NCBI RefSeq assembly: GCF_036324505.1
Contig: NC_086354.1
Span: forward strand, 19,654,707-19,718,706
Reading direction: 5' to 3'
Length of the DNA: 64,000 nucleotides
DNA from: Eleginops maclovinus
Taxonomy: Eukaryota > Chordata > Actinopteri > Perciformes > Eleginopidae
Part shown: positions 10,098-21,738 of the stretch, piece by piece
Layout of the letters: each line of letters starts with the position of its first letter
How positions within the stretch are numbered: the first letter of the stretch is position 1
Program-made: the position numbers and the translations under genes
The notes under the pieces: generated by a model
Database searches by the model: none
Seen by the model: only the letters and a program-made list of their open reading frames with translations
What the model was told of the DNA's origin: nothing

Positions 10098-12492
10098 TAG
10101 AGGGGGGTTGCGTGGCATTGAAACAACAAAGTATAGTTGAATTCAATTATATATTTGCAAAGATGTAGCAAATATGGACATGCAGCTGCATTGATTTACA
10201 TCATTGGTTATCTAAGCTGTGACGCAAAGTCAATAAATGCTGATTGTTCGGATCGAAGTTTAAGCACAACTGATTAGTTAACGATTTTTCAAAAGAGTAC
10301 AAAGAGTTAAATAGCATTCCACACTGGGAGTCTCTGCCTGTCATTAAATCATAGCCCAGAACAAAGCTCCACTTATTTCCCTTGTTTGACATGATTAAAT
10401 CCCTCCAAATACTGTAGAAGAATGTGTGCTTATGTGTCCATTAACAAAGGAGGATGTAATATTCATCAAAAGACAGAATCTAAATATCATTTAATCCCTG
10501 TGAGCCCTGTTTTCTATCATCGGAAATGTTGTGTTGCTTAACCCAAATGTATGAAAAAGTAAGAAGAAACCATCACACTTTGACAGTCTTGATTTTGGAA
10601 ATATTTCGGTCACCTATTCATTTAATTGGTAAGTAACACCTATCAATTATAATAACTTGAAGTACTTTGCATTGCTTTGTTTGAATCTATCAGTGGAATC
10701 TCCCAATTACACAAGCGAAGAGGAGGATGGTAGAAAAAAAAATATTTCAGCTTCACTAAATGTCAGGGTTTTGTCTAAACCGGGTAACAGAGGCACTGTG
10801 CCCTCTACAACAACAACAAAAACCCACTAAAATATGGACATCGTGTCAAATAGACCGTCAGACTGCAGAGAGAGCTTTGCTTTTACGGAGCTCTGAATAA
10901 ATAGGGGATGGATGTCCGGTCGGTCTGCCGGTGGACGAGAGGCCAGCAGCAGGCTTAAAGAAACTGTGATTTCTGAATTAGATTGTTTCGTTTACTGTCC
11001 TTTTTTCTGTAGAGGAACTTGGTTGTTTGTAGGTGCAATATACATGTAGGACTCAGCAGCTTTAAGATATGAAGAAACTATTATTTCCCGCTTCGCTCTA
11101 TTGCATTATTTTTGCCAGAAAGCGGGCGGGGCGGTAATTTCGGCCGGATGTGACATTAGCACCCTCATACTTTATTTTTCTAGAAAAACCTGAATGTGGT
11201 TTTATTTGTCAGAATGTCCTCTAATCTTTTCTGTTTTTCCTTGTGAAATATTTTAATAAATTATATACAAATTGAAACTTTGACAAGGGATCGCGAGGCA
11301 ACTTACTGGTAGTCTCAATCCATTTTCATCGATGTCAGGCAAAGCTTTCACACAAATAGACAAGTTCTATTTTTCTTCAGGAAAAGAAGTGTCACACATT
11401 TAGCTTATATTAGTTTTGAACTAAAGCGAACTCAAGTGCACCTATTATGTGGAGCATTTGCTTTGTCAGTGGACGGAATATTCTATAAAAAATAAGTGTA
11501 TTGAATTGTGCAGACCAATCATAACTGGGTCCAGAACCAGGACAGATGTGGATATTAAACAGAAATACCCCCGGGCTACATGGGCAATTCCAAACTATGT
11601 TAAGATTTATCAAATAACCGTGAGGGAGTCTGAACAGCTTCAGTAAATTGATTGTTACAACTGAATTCATATATAGCCACAGGTACAAAGAAATATCCTA
11701 CTTAAGAAGAATTACTGATGCTGTGCTTTATTCATACAATAAAATAAAATCATTCCTTTTTACAATGGCCTTTCCTCAGTGCAATAAAAATGCATTTGTC
11801 TTAATTCTTTACAAACAAAAGCGTCTGTGCTGCATTAACTGCTAGAGTCTGGCAGAGCAGAGAAAACAAAAATAAATTGGCTTTCTGAAAATATGGCATA
11901 TAATTGGCAAGTGATATACTGCAGTCAGTTGAAGCCTGAATCTTTTCCCTAACAACAACTTCTCCACCTTGATAGTTATTCACTGTAATGCACTCTCGAC
12001 ATTGTTACACAGTTTATGGACGCTGTTGCGAGCATTCTGAACATGACATGTTAAAACGTATGTCTGACAATTTGGACAACAAACTCGGAAAGCTTTTAAG
12101 CCGGTATCATCTGTCTGCCGCAAGTGCATGGGAACATTTAATGGTGCAGTGGCTTTAGATCACTATCAGCGTGCTTGAATAGCTTTGACACCTGCAATTT
12201 ATTTATGCAAAATATGTCATGCAGCCATTTTCACATCCAGAGTTTATGGAGAAAACAAAAGTCTGGTAAACATGTGATTTAACATGAGGGGTATTTACTG
12301 TGGATCCTGTACTAAAAACAAAAACAGATGCGGTTCAAGGGCTTCTACTTTGTTGGCAGTCAGTTATCTCTAGTGACAGTCATATCCAATTTTAAACATT
12401 AAAAATGTCAATATAAATGGGTTGTTATATGAGGTTTAAGGAAAAATATTTGCTTTATGAAATAGTTTTATTAGAAACATCTTTCTAAGTGA
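10098..12492. other. Intergenic, no gene recognised
   Basis: About 2.4 kb of AT-rich DNA with no recognised exon, RNA or transposon. Short open frames at 11410-11688 and 11648-11845 overlap antisense and carry no motif. Confidence 0.5.
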
Positions 12493-13307
12493 AAAGGTCC
12501 CCTATTATGCAAAATGCACTTTCTAATGTCTTTAATACATACAGCTCCGGAATAATTAAGAGATCACTCCAAATGTTTCTTAAATCTTTATCTCTACATG
12601 CATGGCAGCCATTCCAGTGTCTGTTGAATTCCAACAGAGAGAAATTGTCATTAGTTTATAGAATACAATAATAAAATAAAATAATAGTTTAACTCAAAGA
12701 CAAACCGGTAAATAATAATACAAGAGAAAATTATAATGCTGAAGTGGTCTCTTAATTTTTTTCCCTCCCCTGTTTGTTAATAGACTCACAAAGTTTCAGC
12801 AAAAACGTTGTCGCTGTTTCCCTCCTGATCCATGTATGTGAAAGCCACTCCAAAAATGGGTGAGTTAGGTTTTGGGTTCATCTTTGACGTCAAATTCATC
12901 TTTGACGTAAGCCACAAATCAAACAAGGCAAGCCCCGCCCACCCTCTTACCTGAATCCCCTCCCGCAGCACCTCTGTGTGTCAAGACAAGTCGGAAACGT
13001 TCAACTTCAGGGACGGATTAACGGTCATAAATGAACCCTTGCACCGCTGAGTTTCTGCCAGTGGACATGGTGAAACGAGAGAGCCAGAAAAAACGTCTGA
13101 AAGGGGCGTGGCCAGCAGCTGCTCATTTGCATTTAAAGCTACAGACACAGAATCTGCCATTTAGAAAAGGGCTGAAACAGAGAGGTATATGGCTGGTTAT
13201 AATGCATGATCCGTTTGGTATTTTGAGCCAAACACTTAAGAGAGACATGTTTTGTACAGATATGAGTCACATAATATATTGTTAAAATATAGCATAATAC
13301 GTGACCT
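12493..13307. mobile_element. TTAA-type non-autonomous DNA transposon
   Basis: The ends are inverted. The left begins AAGGTCCCCTATTATGC and the right, read in reverse, begins AAGGTCACGTATTATGC. The right end is followed by TTAA at 13308-13311. Elements with AAAGGT-type termini and TTAA targets are typical of Kolobok-like (or piggyBac-like) transposons in fish. No transposase frame is present, so the copy is non-autonomous. It includes an interior GC-richer section (about 12920-13150) and a second, nested element at about 12543-12772. Confidence 0.65.
12543..12772. mobile_element. Nested Tc1-like MITE
   Basis: About 230 bp bounded by imperfect inverted termini. The left reads CAGCTCCGGAATAATTAAGA, and the right, read in reverse, is AGGGGAGGGAAAAAAATTAA followed by GAGACCACTTCA. 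This pattern, CAGCTCTGG-A-rich-TTAAGAGACCACT, resembles a fish Tc1-derived miniature element. The interior is AT-rich and noncoding. It sits inside the TTAA-type element at 12493-13307 and is therefore the younger insertion. The left TA target is visible; the right one is degraded. Confidence 0.6.
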
Positions 13308-13311
13308 TTAA

Positions 13312-16300
13312 AGTATTATGTTCCTGTATCGCTCAGATTGCCCTTTCAGTGTTTAGACATTACCAACAGGGAAAGATTGAGGTTAAGAGGACATTTTTTA
13401 ATTATATTATAATACTAAATATTGCCCTGTGGAGACAATACTTTGTGCTGGCATTGAACAATCATTTAAGGCAGAGATGTTTGGGGCGAATCCCTGCTGA
13501 GGGGTTCCAAACAGTTTTAGGGGAGGCTCAGTGAGTGAAAAGATATTACATTCGTTATAACATTGCATATCAAAAGATGTGCGATTTAAGAAGTACAGTA
13601 GTAGTGGGGAATTTGATTTTTTCTCACCCACTTTCCTAGAGCAAGAAAATAATACCTTTCTTTTGAAAAATCTTTTGGCGTGTATTTGATGTAGTCAAAC
13701 AGCAATACTGGGACGTCTTGGCTCAATTGTAAAATGTCTGTGGAATTAAATATTGAAATTAAGATCCTATCCAAGAATTGAAATATTCTGCAAGTACGCT
13801 CAGGGAGTATTTTCCCGTGCTTGGTCTGAGGGGACGCCCTGAATCTCAGACTTTGAAAATGCCTGATCCAAGCAGAATAAATACAACTACAAGAAACATT
13901 TTTACACCAATGGTGGCATCACTCGATCAGAATTCAGTGGCGCTGTAAGACATGATGCACATGCAGCCTAGAAAGTGCTTTGAAAAACTCCCCTGCTGGT
14001 ACTTTCTTATCGTGTTCCACTTACACATCAAATTCATATCTACAATCTCTAGGAGTACCAAAGGGGAAGATAGGAAATGAAGCAGGTTGAGGAAATTGGG
14101 TACACTAAACAAAAACTTTCTACACTAATGCACCTAAAATAAATGAAGGTCAGAGTATATTTAGATATATGTAAACTACTTGTTTGTTTGTAAGAGTCAA
14201 AAAGGATGAGTTATTTTACCATTAAGGTGGCATTTGCATGGTAAACTAACCTGCTTGCTGCAGGCAAAGAGGACACTGAAAATGCCTCTTGAGTCTATTG
14301 GGAAGCCGAACAGCAAATTGTATTCAAGGCACCACATAAATCAGATCGTATTTACCTCTAATTTAGTCATAGCGCAGTTGTTATTTACTGCATATATTTG
14401 GGTAAAATGTTTTCCAACCCCACACCCGGACTAAGGATCTGTTTGACAAAATAATACATTTGCCAGTGCATTAAAACCTTGTTGGGCATTGCCTCATTAC
14501 TTCCAATTAGAGTGGCTTGTATATCATTGCATTTTTTTCGAGAAATGTGCATTCCCATAGGGGTGTGTTTAATCAGATAGACAATCTCCTTGGTTATTCA
14601 TTTTAGTTCGAATGACCTCACTTTCCATGAACAGTGAGGTCTAAATTGGAAAGAGCCTCTTTTTGGCTTCAAATTTCTATCCAGCTGAAGAGAAAAGAGA
14701 CAGGAATTAATTTGAAGTGAGTGAATGGGTTTTGACGGGAGGCTGCTTTACCAGTCATTGTCAGTGTTATCCAGGCTGCGCATTAATGCAATAAGCACAA
14801 ACAATCATACGACGAGCTGCAAAACATCTGACCTCACATTCTGTTCTGATACGAAATATAATTGGTGGCTTCACGCAGAGATTTACACTGGCCTCTGTGT
14901 TCTGCTGATTTCTTAAAATAAGTTGGGCTGGAGCGCAGAGCTAGAAGCCTGGTTATTTTCATTCTGCCTTTGTTCTGCGAGATCAGTCGCGATGTCTCCA
15001 ACACAGAGTGCTAGTCCCTTTGAAACATGCGGATAAACCTTCATCTTCAGATTGTTTCCCACTTCTCTCGCTCGCTTCCGCTGCGCTCTTTCATTGTAAC
15101 CCAAGAATCATACAAAAGCTGAGAAAGAGTGCATGTCATCTAGTTCCAATGTTGTTTTTCCTCTTTTCAGGAACAATTCTTACTCTAAACTACTGCTAAT
15201 TGCTGTAATGATGCTGCATCAGCACATCCATTGATGAGTTGATCACACAAACATTTACCGTATGATTTGACGGAGTGCAGCCAGTGGCTTTGAGAGATTA
15301 CATTAACCAACAACAATGGGGCAGCAATAAAACAGGGAAAATAAACAATGTATTTTTAATTGGGGATAAAATAATTATACTGCATCCTTCATGTCAAAGA
15401 GCGAAACCATTCAGTTATTACTGTGTTCAGTTGTCATTCACAAGCACTTTTAATGCAAAATACATTTCCGAGGATCAGAGACACTGAAGTCTAAAAGTGG
15501 ATTATGCAACAGTCTCTCCCTGTCCCGAGCATTTCCTCTCTTAATCCAATCATGTCCCAATTACAAAACCCCAAGAAAAACATGGGGAAAGACAGAAGGA
15601 CACTATAAATGGAAACTTTGTTTTCTGGCGCTATTTTTTTGCAGTTTTGGAGTCTTTACACAGGAGTGAGTGAAAGACATGGGGGAAAAAATCATGTCTC
15701 TGATGAAGTCCCAGAAGCAGAGTTGAGAAAGAAAGTCACAACATGGAAAGTAAGTCAAAAATAAAAGTATTACAAGCGTATTGTAAAAAAAAAAGCAGAA
15801 TAAGCTAAATCTTATCACTATGTTTAAATTGCCAGATGGCTCCTGATGAAAAACAAAGCTCTGTCTTCAGGGATGCAGAGATCGCTTGTTAGATTACAAT
15901 ATTGTTGTCTAAACTGCAGCTCTGAACCATTAACTTCTACTTAATTTCATAAGGAAAAGTTATAAAGCTTTTTAGTGGCAAAAATCATTACCTTTTATGG
16001 GGCCTTAAAGACAACATATGAATCTTTCTTTGTGCTCTGGCCACAATAAATGTTCTTTGACTGAGAATTGATTTAGATTTGTTTTTAGTGTCTTTTTCTG
16101 CTCCAGGCCAAATTATTTCTAAGTGTTTGTGCTTGTGTATGTCTCGTACAACTGACGATCAAATAACTTTGTGAGACAGCCTCCTCTAACGTCTCATTAA
16201 CAGTAGTCACAGTCAACATGGACACATTTAGTGCAAGGGTAATCTTCAGTTGAATGTGAGGCTTTCAATCTGTTTATTTCACTGAAAGGCTTAAAATACA

Positions 16301-16724
16301 TTTTATCTAGAGAGTTTTACAAGAAGAAAAACACTTCAAGTGGAAAGTGGGATTGACCATGACATTGTGAAAGAACTATTGTAAACGAATTCATAAGGAT
16401 TTAGAAAAAAAAAACGATGTGTTTATTCGTCCAATTGAGGAAGTCAGTTGCTAGATTTATGAGTAAAATGTTGAATTCTATTTGTCCAAGACCAGCAGGC
16501 GATCTATTGTTGGGCCCTGACTATGTATTATATACCCGACCTCAACAACGTGCTTTAGTTGTTCAAATGTAACACAAAGACACTGATATTGTAGGGGGAA
16601 ATAAAGGAAGACATGTATAGTTATTTCTTTGTGTGTACATCATGTATACATTTATATAGAATGGCACACATACATTTGGTTATGTAGGAGATTTGTTATC
16701 TATAAATATGAATTCAAATTGAAT
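13312..16724. other. Intergenic, no gene recognised
   Basis: About 3.4 kb of AT-rich noncoding DNA. Scattered open frames of 60-77 codons have no domains. No repeats beyond short A/T runs. Confidence 0.5.
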
Positions 16725-17061
16725 GTCCAGCAGTGGCCAAGTCAGTAGGGGCTTGGACTGGGAATCGTAGGGTCGCCGGTTCAAGTCCCCGAACAGACTT
16801 GAAATATGGAAAGTGGACTGCTACTTGGAGAGGTCCCAGTTCACCTCCTAGGCCCTGCTGTGGTGCCCTTGAGCAAGGCACTGGACATCTCCAATCCCCC
16901 CTCCCCATTGCTCCCCGGGCGCTGCACAATAGCTGCCCACTGCTCCTAGCACTAGGATGGGTTAAATGCAGAGGACCAATTTCACTGTGTATACTCTGCT
17001 GTGTGCATGCATGTGACTAATAAAGAGGGTTTCATCCTCCGATTCTATCTATCTTCTATCT
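16725..17061 (+). mobile_element. tRNA-derived SINE, copy 1
   Basis: The 5' head has an A-box-like segment (CAGTGGCCAAGTCAGTAGG) and a B-box GGTTCAAGTCC, marking RNA polymerase III promoter descent from a tRNA. The body includes TGAGCAAGGCACTGGACA, GCTCCCCGGGCGCTGCA, CCCACTGCTCCTAG and GGGTTAAATGCAGAGGACC. The 3' end is GTGACTAATAAAGAGGG followed by a TCTA-repeat tail. It is nearly the same as the copy at 31727-32060, differing by scattered substitutions and short indels. Antisense and sense open frames across it are artefacts. Confidence 0.88.
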
Positions 17062-20000
17062 AGTTTTTAAAATACAGGGCTGAATGGGGATTGGATAACA
17101 TGCCTCTTAAGTGATTTCATAAAGGCATACTTACCAAATATCATTAAAAATGATTTGATTATTCAAGAAAAAATATGTAAATCATAAACAATAGTTAGCA
17201 TCACTCAAAAGTGAGAAGCTCAATGAACTTTATAAACTAATAGTTCCAGCTTGGTGAATACTTTAAAAGATGCTCTGTTTTTTGTTTGTTTCTTTTATAG
17301 GGTACATGAAAAGTATCTGTCCTTGTATGTGACAACTTAAGGTCTCTATTTGTCTTCGGAACAATGCCACCAGGGAAAATTCATAAATAGTAGTTATTGT
17401 GCTTGACAAATAGTCACACTGACGCTAATTACTCAGTGTGGGAGCCCAGCTCTTGTGGGTGATACATTTTCCCAAACTTGTGAAGCACTTTGGCCTTGTT
17501 GTACATCTGAGCCATTATTCCTCACAAATTAAGTTGTGAAAGACAGGAAGACTTTGGTTTATGTGCCCGAGGCATCTTGTTGACCTGAATCATGAAATTA
17601 TTCTGCTGCAGCAACAACGGTACGCTGTGTGTGAGATGCTTAACAAAGGAGCCTTGGGTAGCGTGGAATGCAGGTCAGTAATTACGGTTAGCTGAGTTGA
17701 GCAACACTCTTAATCTGTGTGTCACCGTTAATCTGCTGTTGTCTTTATATAGATGTTGCCTCATCGCACCTGAAGGCACAGCAATTACTCTTTTCCTTTA
17801 CCTTTGAAACGGTTCATTTAGCACGGATGAATGAAAAATATGTATACAACTTTAGGCTAATGTAAATGTCATAGCTGAAATATAAGCGAGTCAAATTAAT
17901 GTAAACAATTTCCTTTTTTGGGATGTATCCATCGCTTGATGCAACACAAGCATCGCTATTAGACTAATTATGTGACGTCATTAGTGTAATAAATCGTCTT
18001 TCCAATGCAACAATGGGTAATCAGATTCAGAGCTTGCATCTCCGACAGCAGCTACCCTCGTCACGCCCCCTTTTGTCTTTGACATCACCTCTTTAAAGAT
18101 TCATAAGCCAGAGCAATTTACATAAAAGTTAAAGCGACTGATTAGTCGTATTACAGCCCACTCTGACCGGCATGCCCTGCAGGGATTGGAGGCTTGGCCA
18201 AGGTTAACGCTCAGGCATGTACTCAACAGCATGTGATGGGGCCCACCATGACGCCACGCATAGGAGAGATTATCAATTTCTTTGAGGGCAGAGCCATTCA
18301 ACACTTTTTTTTGCTTTCCCTAATTATTGATGGTATGTGGGTATCGCTTCGTAACGATATTATTGTGAAAAATTCCCACAAACGATTCACAAAAGGAACA
18401 ACTGTATTTATGACACTGAATAATAAAAGAGCGTCCCTCACAATACACACACATTTTGTTTTTGTACTGGATTGAGTTAGCTTGATGCAATGCTGAAACA
18501 ACTTCATTGTTTTTCTGCACATGAAACGGCATAAAACTATTGGAATTGATACTATTCATTGTAATTTAATTGGGGTCATTAAGTCAAAATTTGCATTTAA
18601 ATAGTAACATTAAAATGTTCCATAGTATTGCTGAATAATGTGCTCATACTAGGGCATAATAATTGATGTGTGTTTCCAAGGAAACCTAAGAAACCTAATT
18701 GCTCACAGAGTGGTCTCATTACAGCAGCAACACAGCGCTTTGCCCTGGTATGGTTGACCACAGAACCCAAACAGAAGGTGGCCGCTGGGAGTGAAATCAA
18801 AAGTCAGATTCTACATCAAGCCCCCATGTTTTATACTATTTCCATTTCTCCATTCTTTGTGAACGTCTTGTCACAGCGTCTCACAGTGCAGGCTCACCTG
18901 TCATTTTGAAATTATTCTGTACTCTAAACGTGAGGTGTGTGCTTATGAATTTTGCAGAAAACCCTTGAGCCAACTCCTGCACAGGCAACATCCCTAAGGC
19001 TGGGCAGAAATGCATCAAGACTTATAATAACTGCCTCTCCTTGTTTCTCCAGACATGCCAGCAGCAATCCACACTGTGTTCTACTTGGTTTAAGAGAAAG
19101 CCTCTGCAGGCCAATACAGACCTCTTTTATAAAAGACAAAGATATATGGTCCTCGTTCACAGGTAAGGCCCTGGAGCGTTCTTGCATTCCTGTCTTGATA
19201 AGGGTTACAGTCATGCTCAACTATAGGTGGGTTGTGGAGGTTCATCAGGGAAACAAAACGCCTTTTTTGTGGGTGATGCAATATAACTCAATAATTCTGT
19301 GTCAGACAGCTAGATAAAAACGTTATTCCTCAGTCCGTCTTTATAAACAGAACTAAAATAAACCACAATTATTGCATTTTCAAGCCAAAGTACTTAGCAA
19401 GGGCAACAGAGCACCAATTTGTCCGTCACTTCCTCCATTAGCTTCAGTAATCCAGGCTTTTATGTGCAAGTGAGGCAAATTGGAAGGAATATGGTGCTTA
19501 TGGGAGAACCGGGTGGCACCATTGCAGTAGCTGTGACATTTTGTTGTTTGTTTTTCAGGATGGAGCAAGGGATGAGGAAGGTAGCCATATGGTGGGCATT
19601 TATCAGCCGATGGCTGCCAGAGTGATTGAATGTGAGCTGAAGGTGAAGCTGCAGACAGCTGAGAGGGAGAGCAGGGCCCGGGGCCGGGGTCTGCTCCCAG
19701 GTTGTTCATCATCTCCCTTAAAGGAAGGTCAACAGTCCAATGAATCACGCTCGCCACCAAACTTACAGCTTGTTCTCTGTCAGTGTAGAGTCAGCTTTAC
19801 TGCATTTCACTGCAGTTCAGCTGCAACCTAATCCACTCGCTGTCCTTGCATGATATTATTTGGAAGAAACCAAGATGCCAAAGCATTTTCCTTCTTATGG
19901 TCCAATATTCTTACGTCATCACAAATGGCTGCTGACGTCAGCAAAGCCATCATATTGTTGGTGGAGATAAATATATAATAAAAAGGGCAATACGGCCAAA

Positions 20001-21693
20001 ATCTTCTATACATTTCTGGATGTACATTTTGTTGGTAACTCAATGAAAATAATAAAATGGTCTAGATGGAATAACTACATACCAAGGCACATTGTGAAGT
20101 TTCCCCATTAATTAACTTCAGTGCAAAAATAAACATCAAAGTTTCAAATGGAATTATAAAAAAAACCATGAATAATTATTTCCAGCTTTACACGAGTCAT
20201 ATTTACATGCATGCGCAAAGCAAGATTCATCAGATTAAGACACACGTTTTATTCAACTGAAGCCCAGCTGGTTAATTGCATGAGGGATAATGTAAATTGG
20301 GATGTAAAAACAATGCCAAAATCTTTAAATGATATTCCGTCAGAATATTTCTACAACTATGTGTTTGATTTAGACAGCATAATGATGCAGCACTTATATT
20401 TGATTTCATCTCAATACGATTTAAGACTAATAGTATGGTGTAATGACGAACACCAGGCGTCCCCCTACCAGCACAGACACAAATGAAACAGTGAAAAGAA
20501 TTCAGTAGCTCCATGAACTATTTAGTACGGTTAAAGGGCTGCTATACCCATTCATCTGAGCACTCCTCTCCGGACCCTGCAAATCCCAAGGAGCATAAAG
20601 TTTTTATACACTTACTTAACCTTTTTCACCAAACCCCAGTCCTCACAAAACACATGGGAAGAACATACACGAGAGACAGGGAATTGGCCCAGAAAACTGT
20701 AGACTAGGCAAAATATGACAAGGGCACTCATGTTTGAAGAAAAGTAATCCTCCTCCATGTGAAATCCGAACACCAGTAAGGAGGAAAACTTGTTATACGA
20801 ATATTATCTCTCCGGGAGAAACTGGAGCCTTACAACTTGGTTCAAATTATAAAAAAAATACAGAACTTGAATCCCATTTTGACTGACTCATCTCATTGTT
20901 GTGAGCACCCAAGGCAGATCGGGGCGTCCCGGGGGGTCCAGGGTATGAAGCGCATCCAGTTAGTGCTGCAGAGCCAGCAGTTTCACACCAACGATAGATT
21001 TAGAGCTAAACAGTGCGAGTGTGACAGATTAAAGGCATCAAACTGAGCATGTGCAACGCTGTCAGAGATAAACTGATCTAATATAGTTGAAAGAATTATC
21101 TTTTTCATAAAATAAATCTACACAAGCATCCAGTTTAGTTAGTGGGGGAAATACACTGGGTTAGTTTGCCATTACAGGGCCAAAGAACAAGAAGAGTGAG
21201 AGTGAGAAAAACCTCGGCAAGCAACCTATTCCCAACCTTGTCACTTTTAAAAACATATATTACCATTTTACTTAAAGGAATAAACAAGTGTTTTCATAAA
21301 CAAATAGTAATAAAGGATACTGAAGCACAGGTACAAGCCGAGTGCATTTCTTCGGGATTGATATATGCAATGGAGCCAAGGGCTTGTCAAACTGAAACGA
21401 ACATTTCAATTGGTACCTGTCATCCCACACTCACCTCTCTTTGCATCCCCACTCCCCACTTGTGCACAATCTAATAAAAGTAGGAATGTCACAAAATGAA
21501 AAAACATTATTCTAAAAACAGGACGCATTGACATGGAGCGCATCATTTTCATTTTAACTTTGTGTGACACTATCACAGTCGCACAGAAGGCTTGTTTCAT
21601 AGCAGGTGGTAAACACTGCAGCTCCCCTCCCAAGCAGCTCAGCCATCAACCCCTGAGGGTGCAACAAGAAGACTCCCACTTTATAAGTATGGT
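17062..21693. other. Intergenic, 4.6 kb without recognised gene
   Basis: AT-rich DNA with no recognised repeat family. One stretch at 19560-19701 has a good polypyrimidine-AG acceptor followed by an open, GC-richer segment and is treated as a weak exon candidate in the findings. Nothing else stands out. Confidence 0.45.
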
Positions 21694-21738
21694 ACACGCA
21701 CACACACACACACACACACATACGCACACACACACACC
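21694..21738. repeat. (CA)n microsatellite
   Basis: CA dinucleotide run of about 45 bp with one TA and one CG interruption near its middle. Confidence 0.95.

Noticed and set aside
16733..17020. 95-codon frame and a possible tRNA gene
   Set aside because: The region is a SINE. The B-box and A-box derive from a tRNA, but no tRNA cloverleaf with acceptor stem and anticodon is supported.
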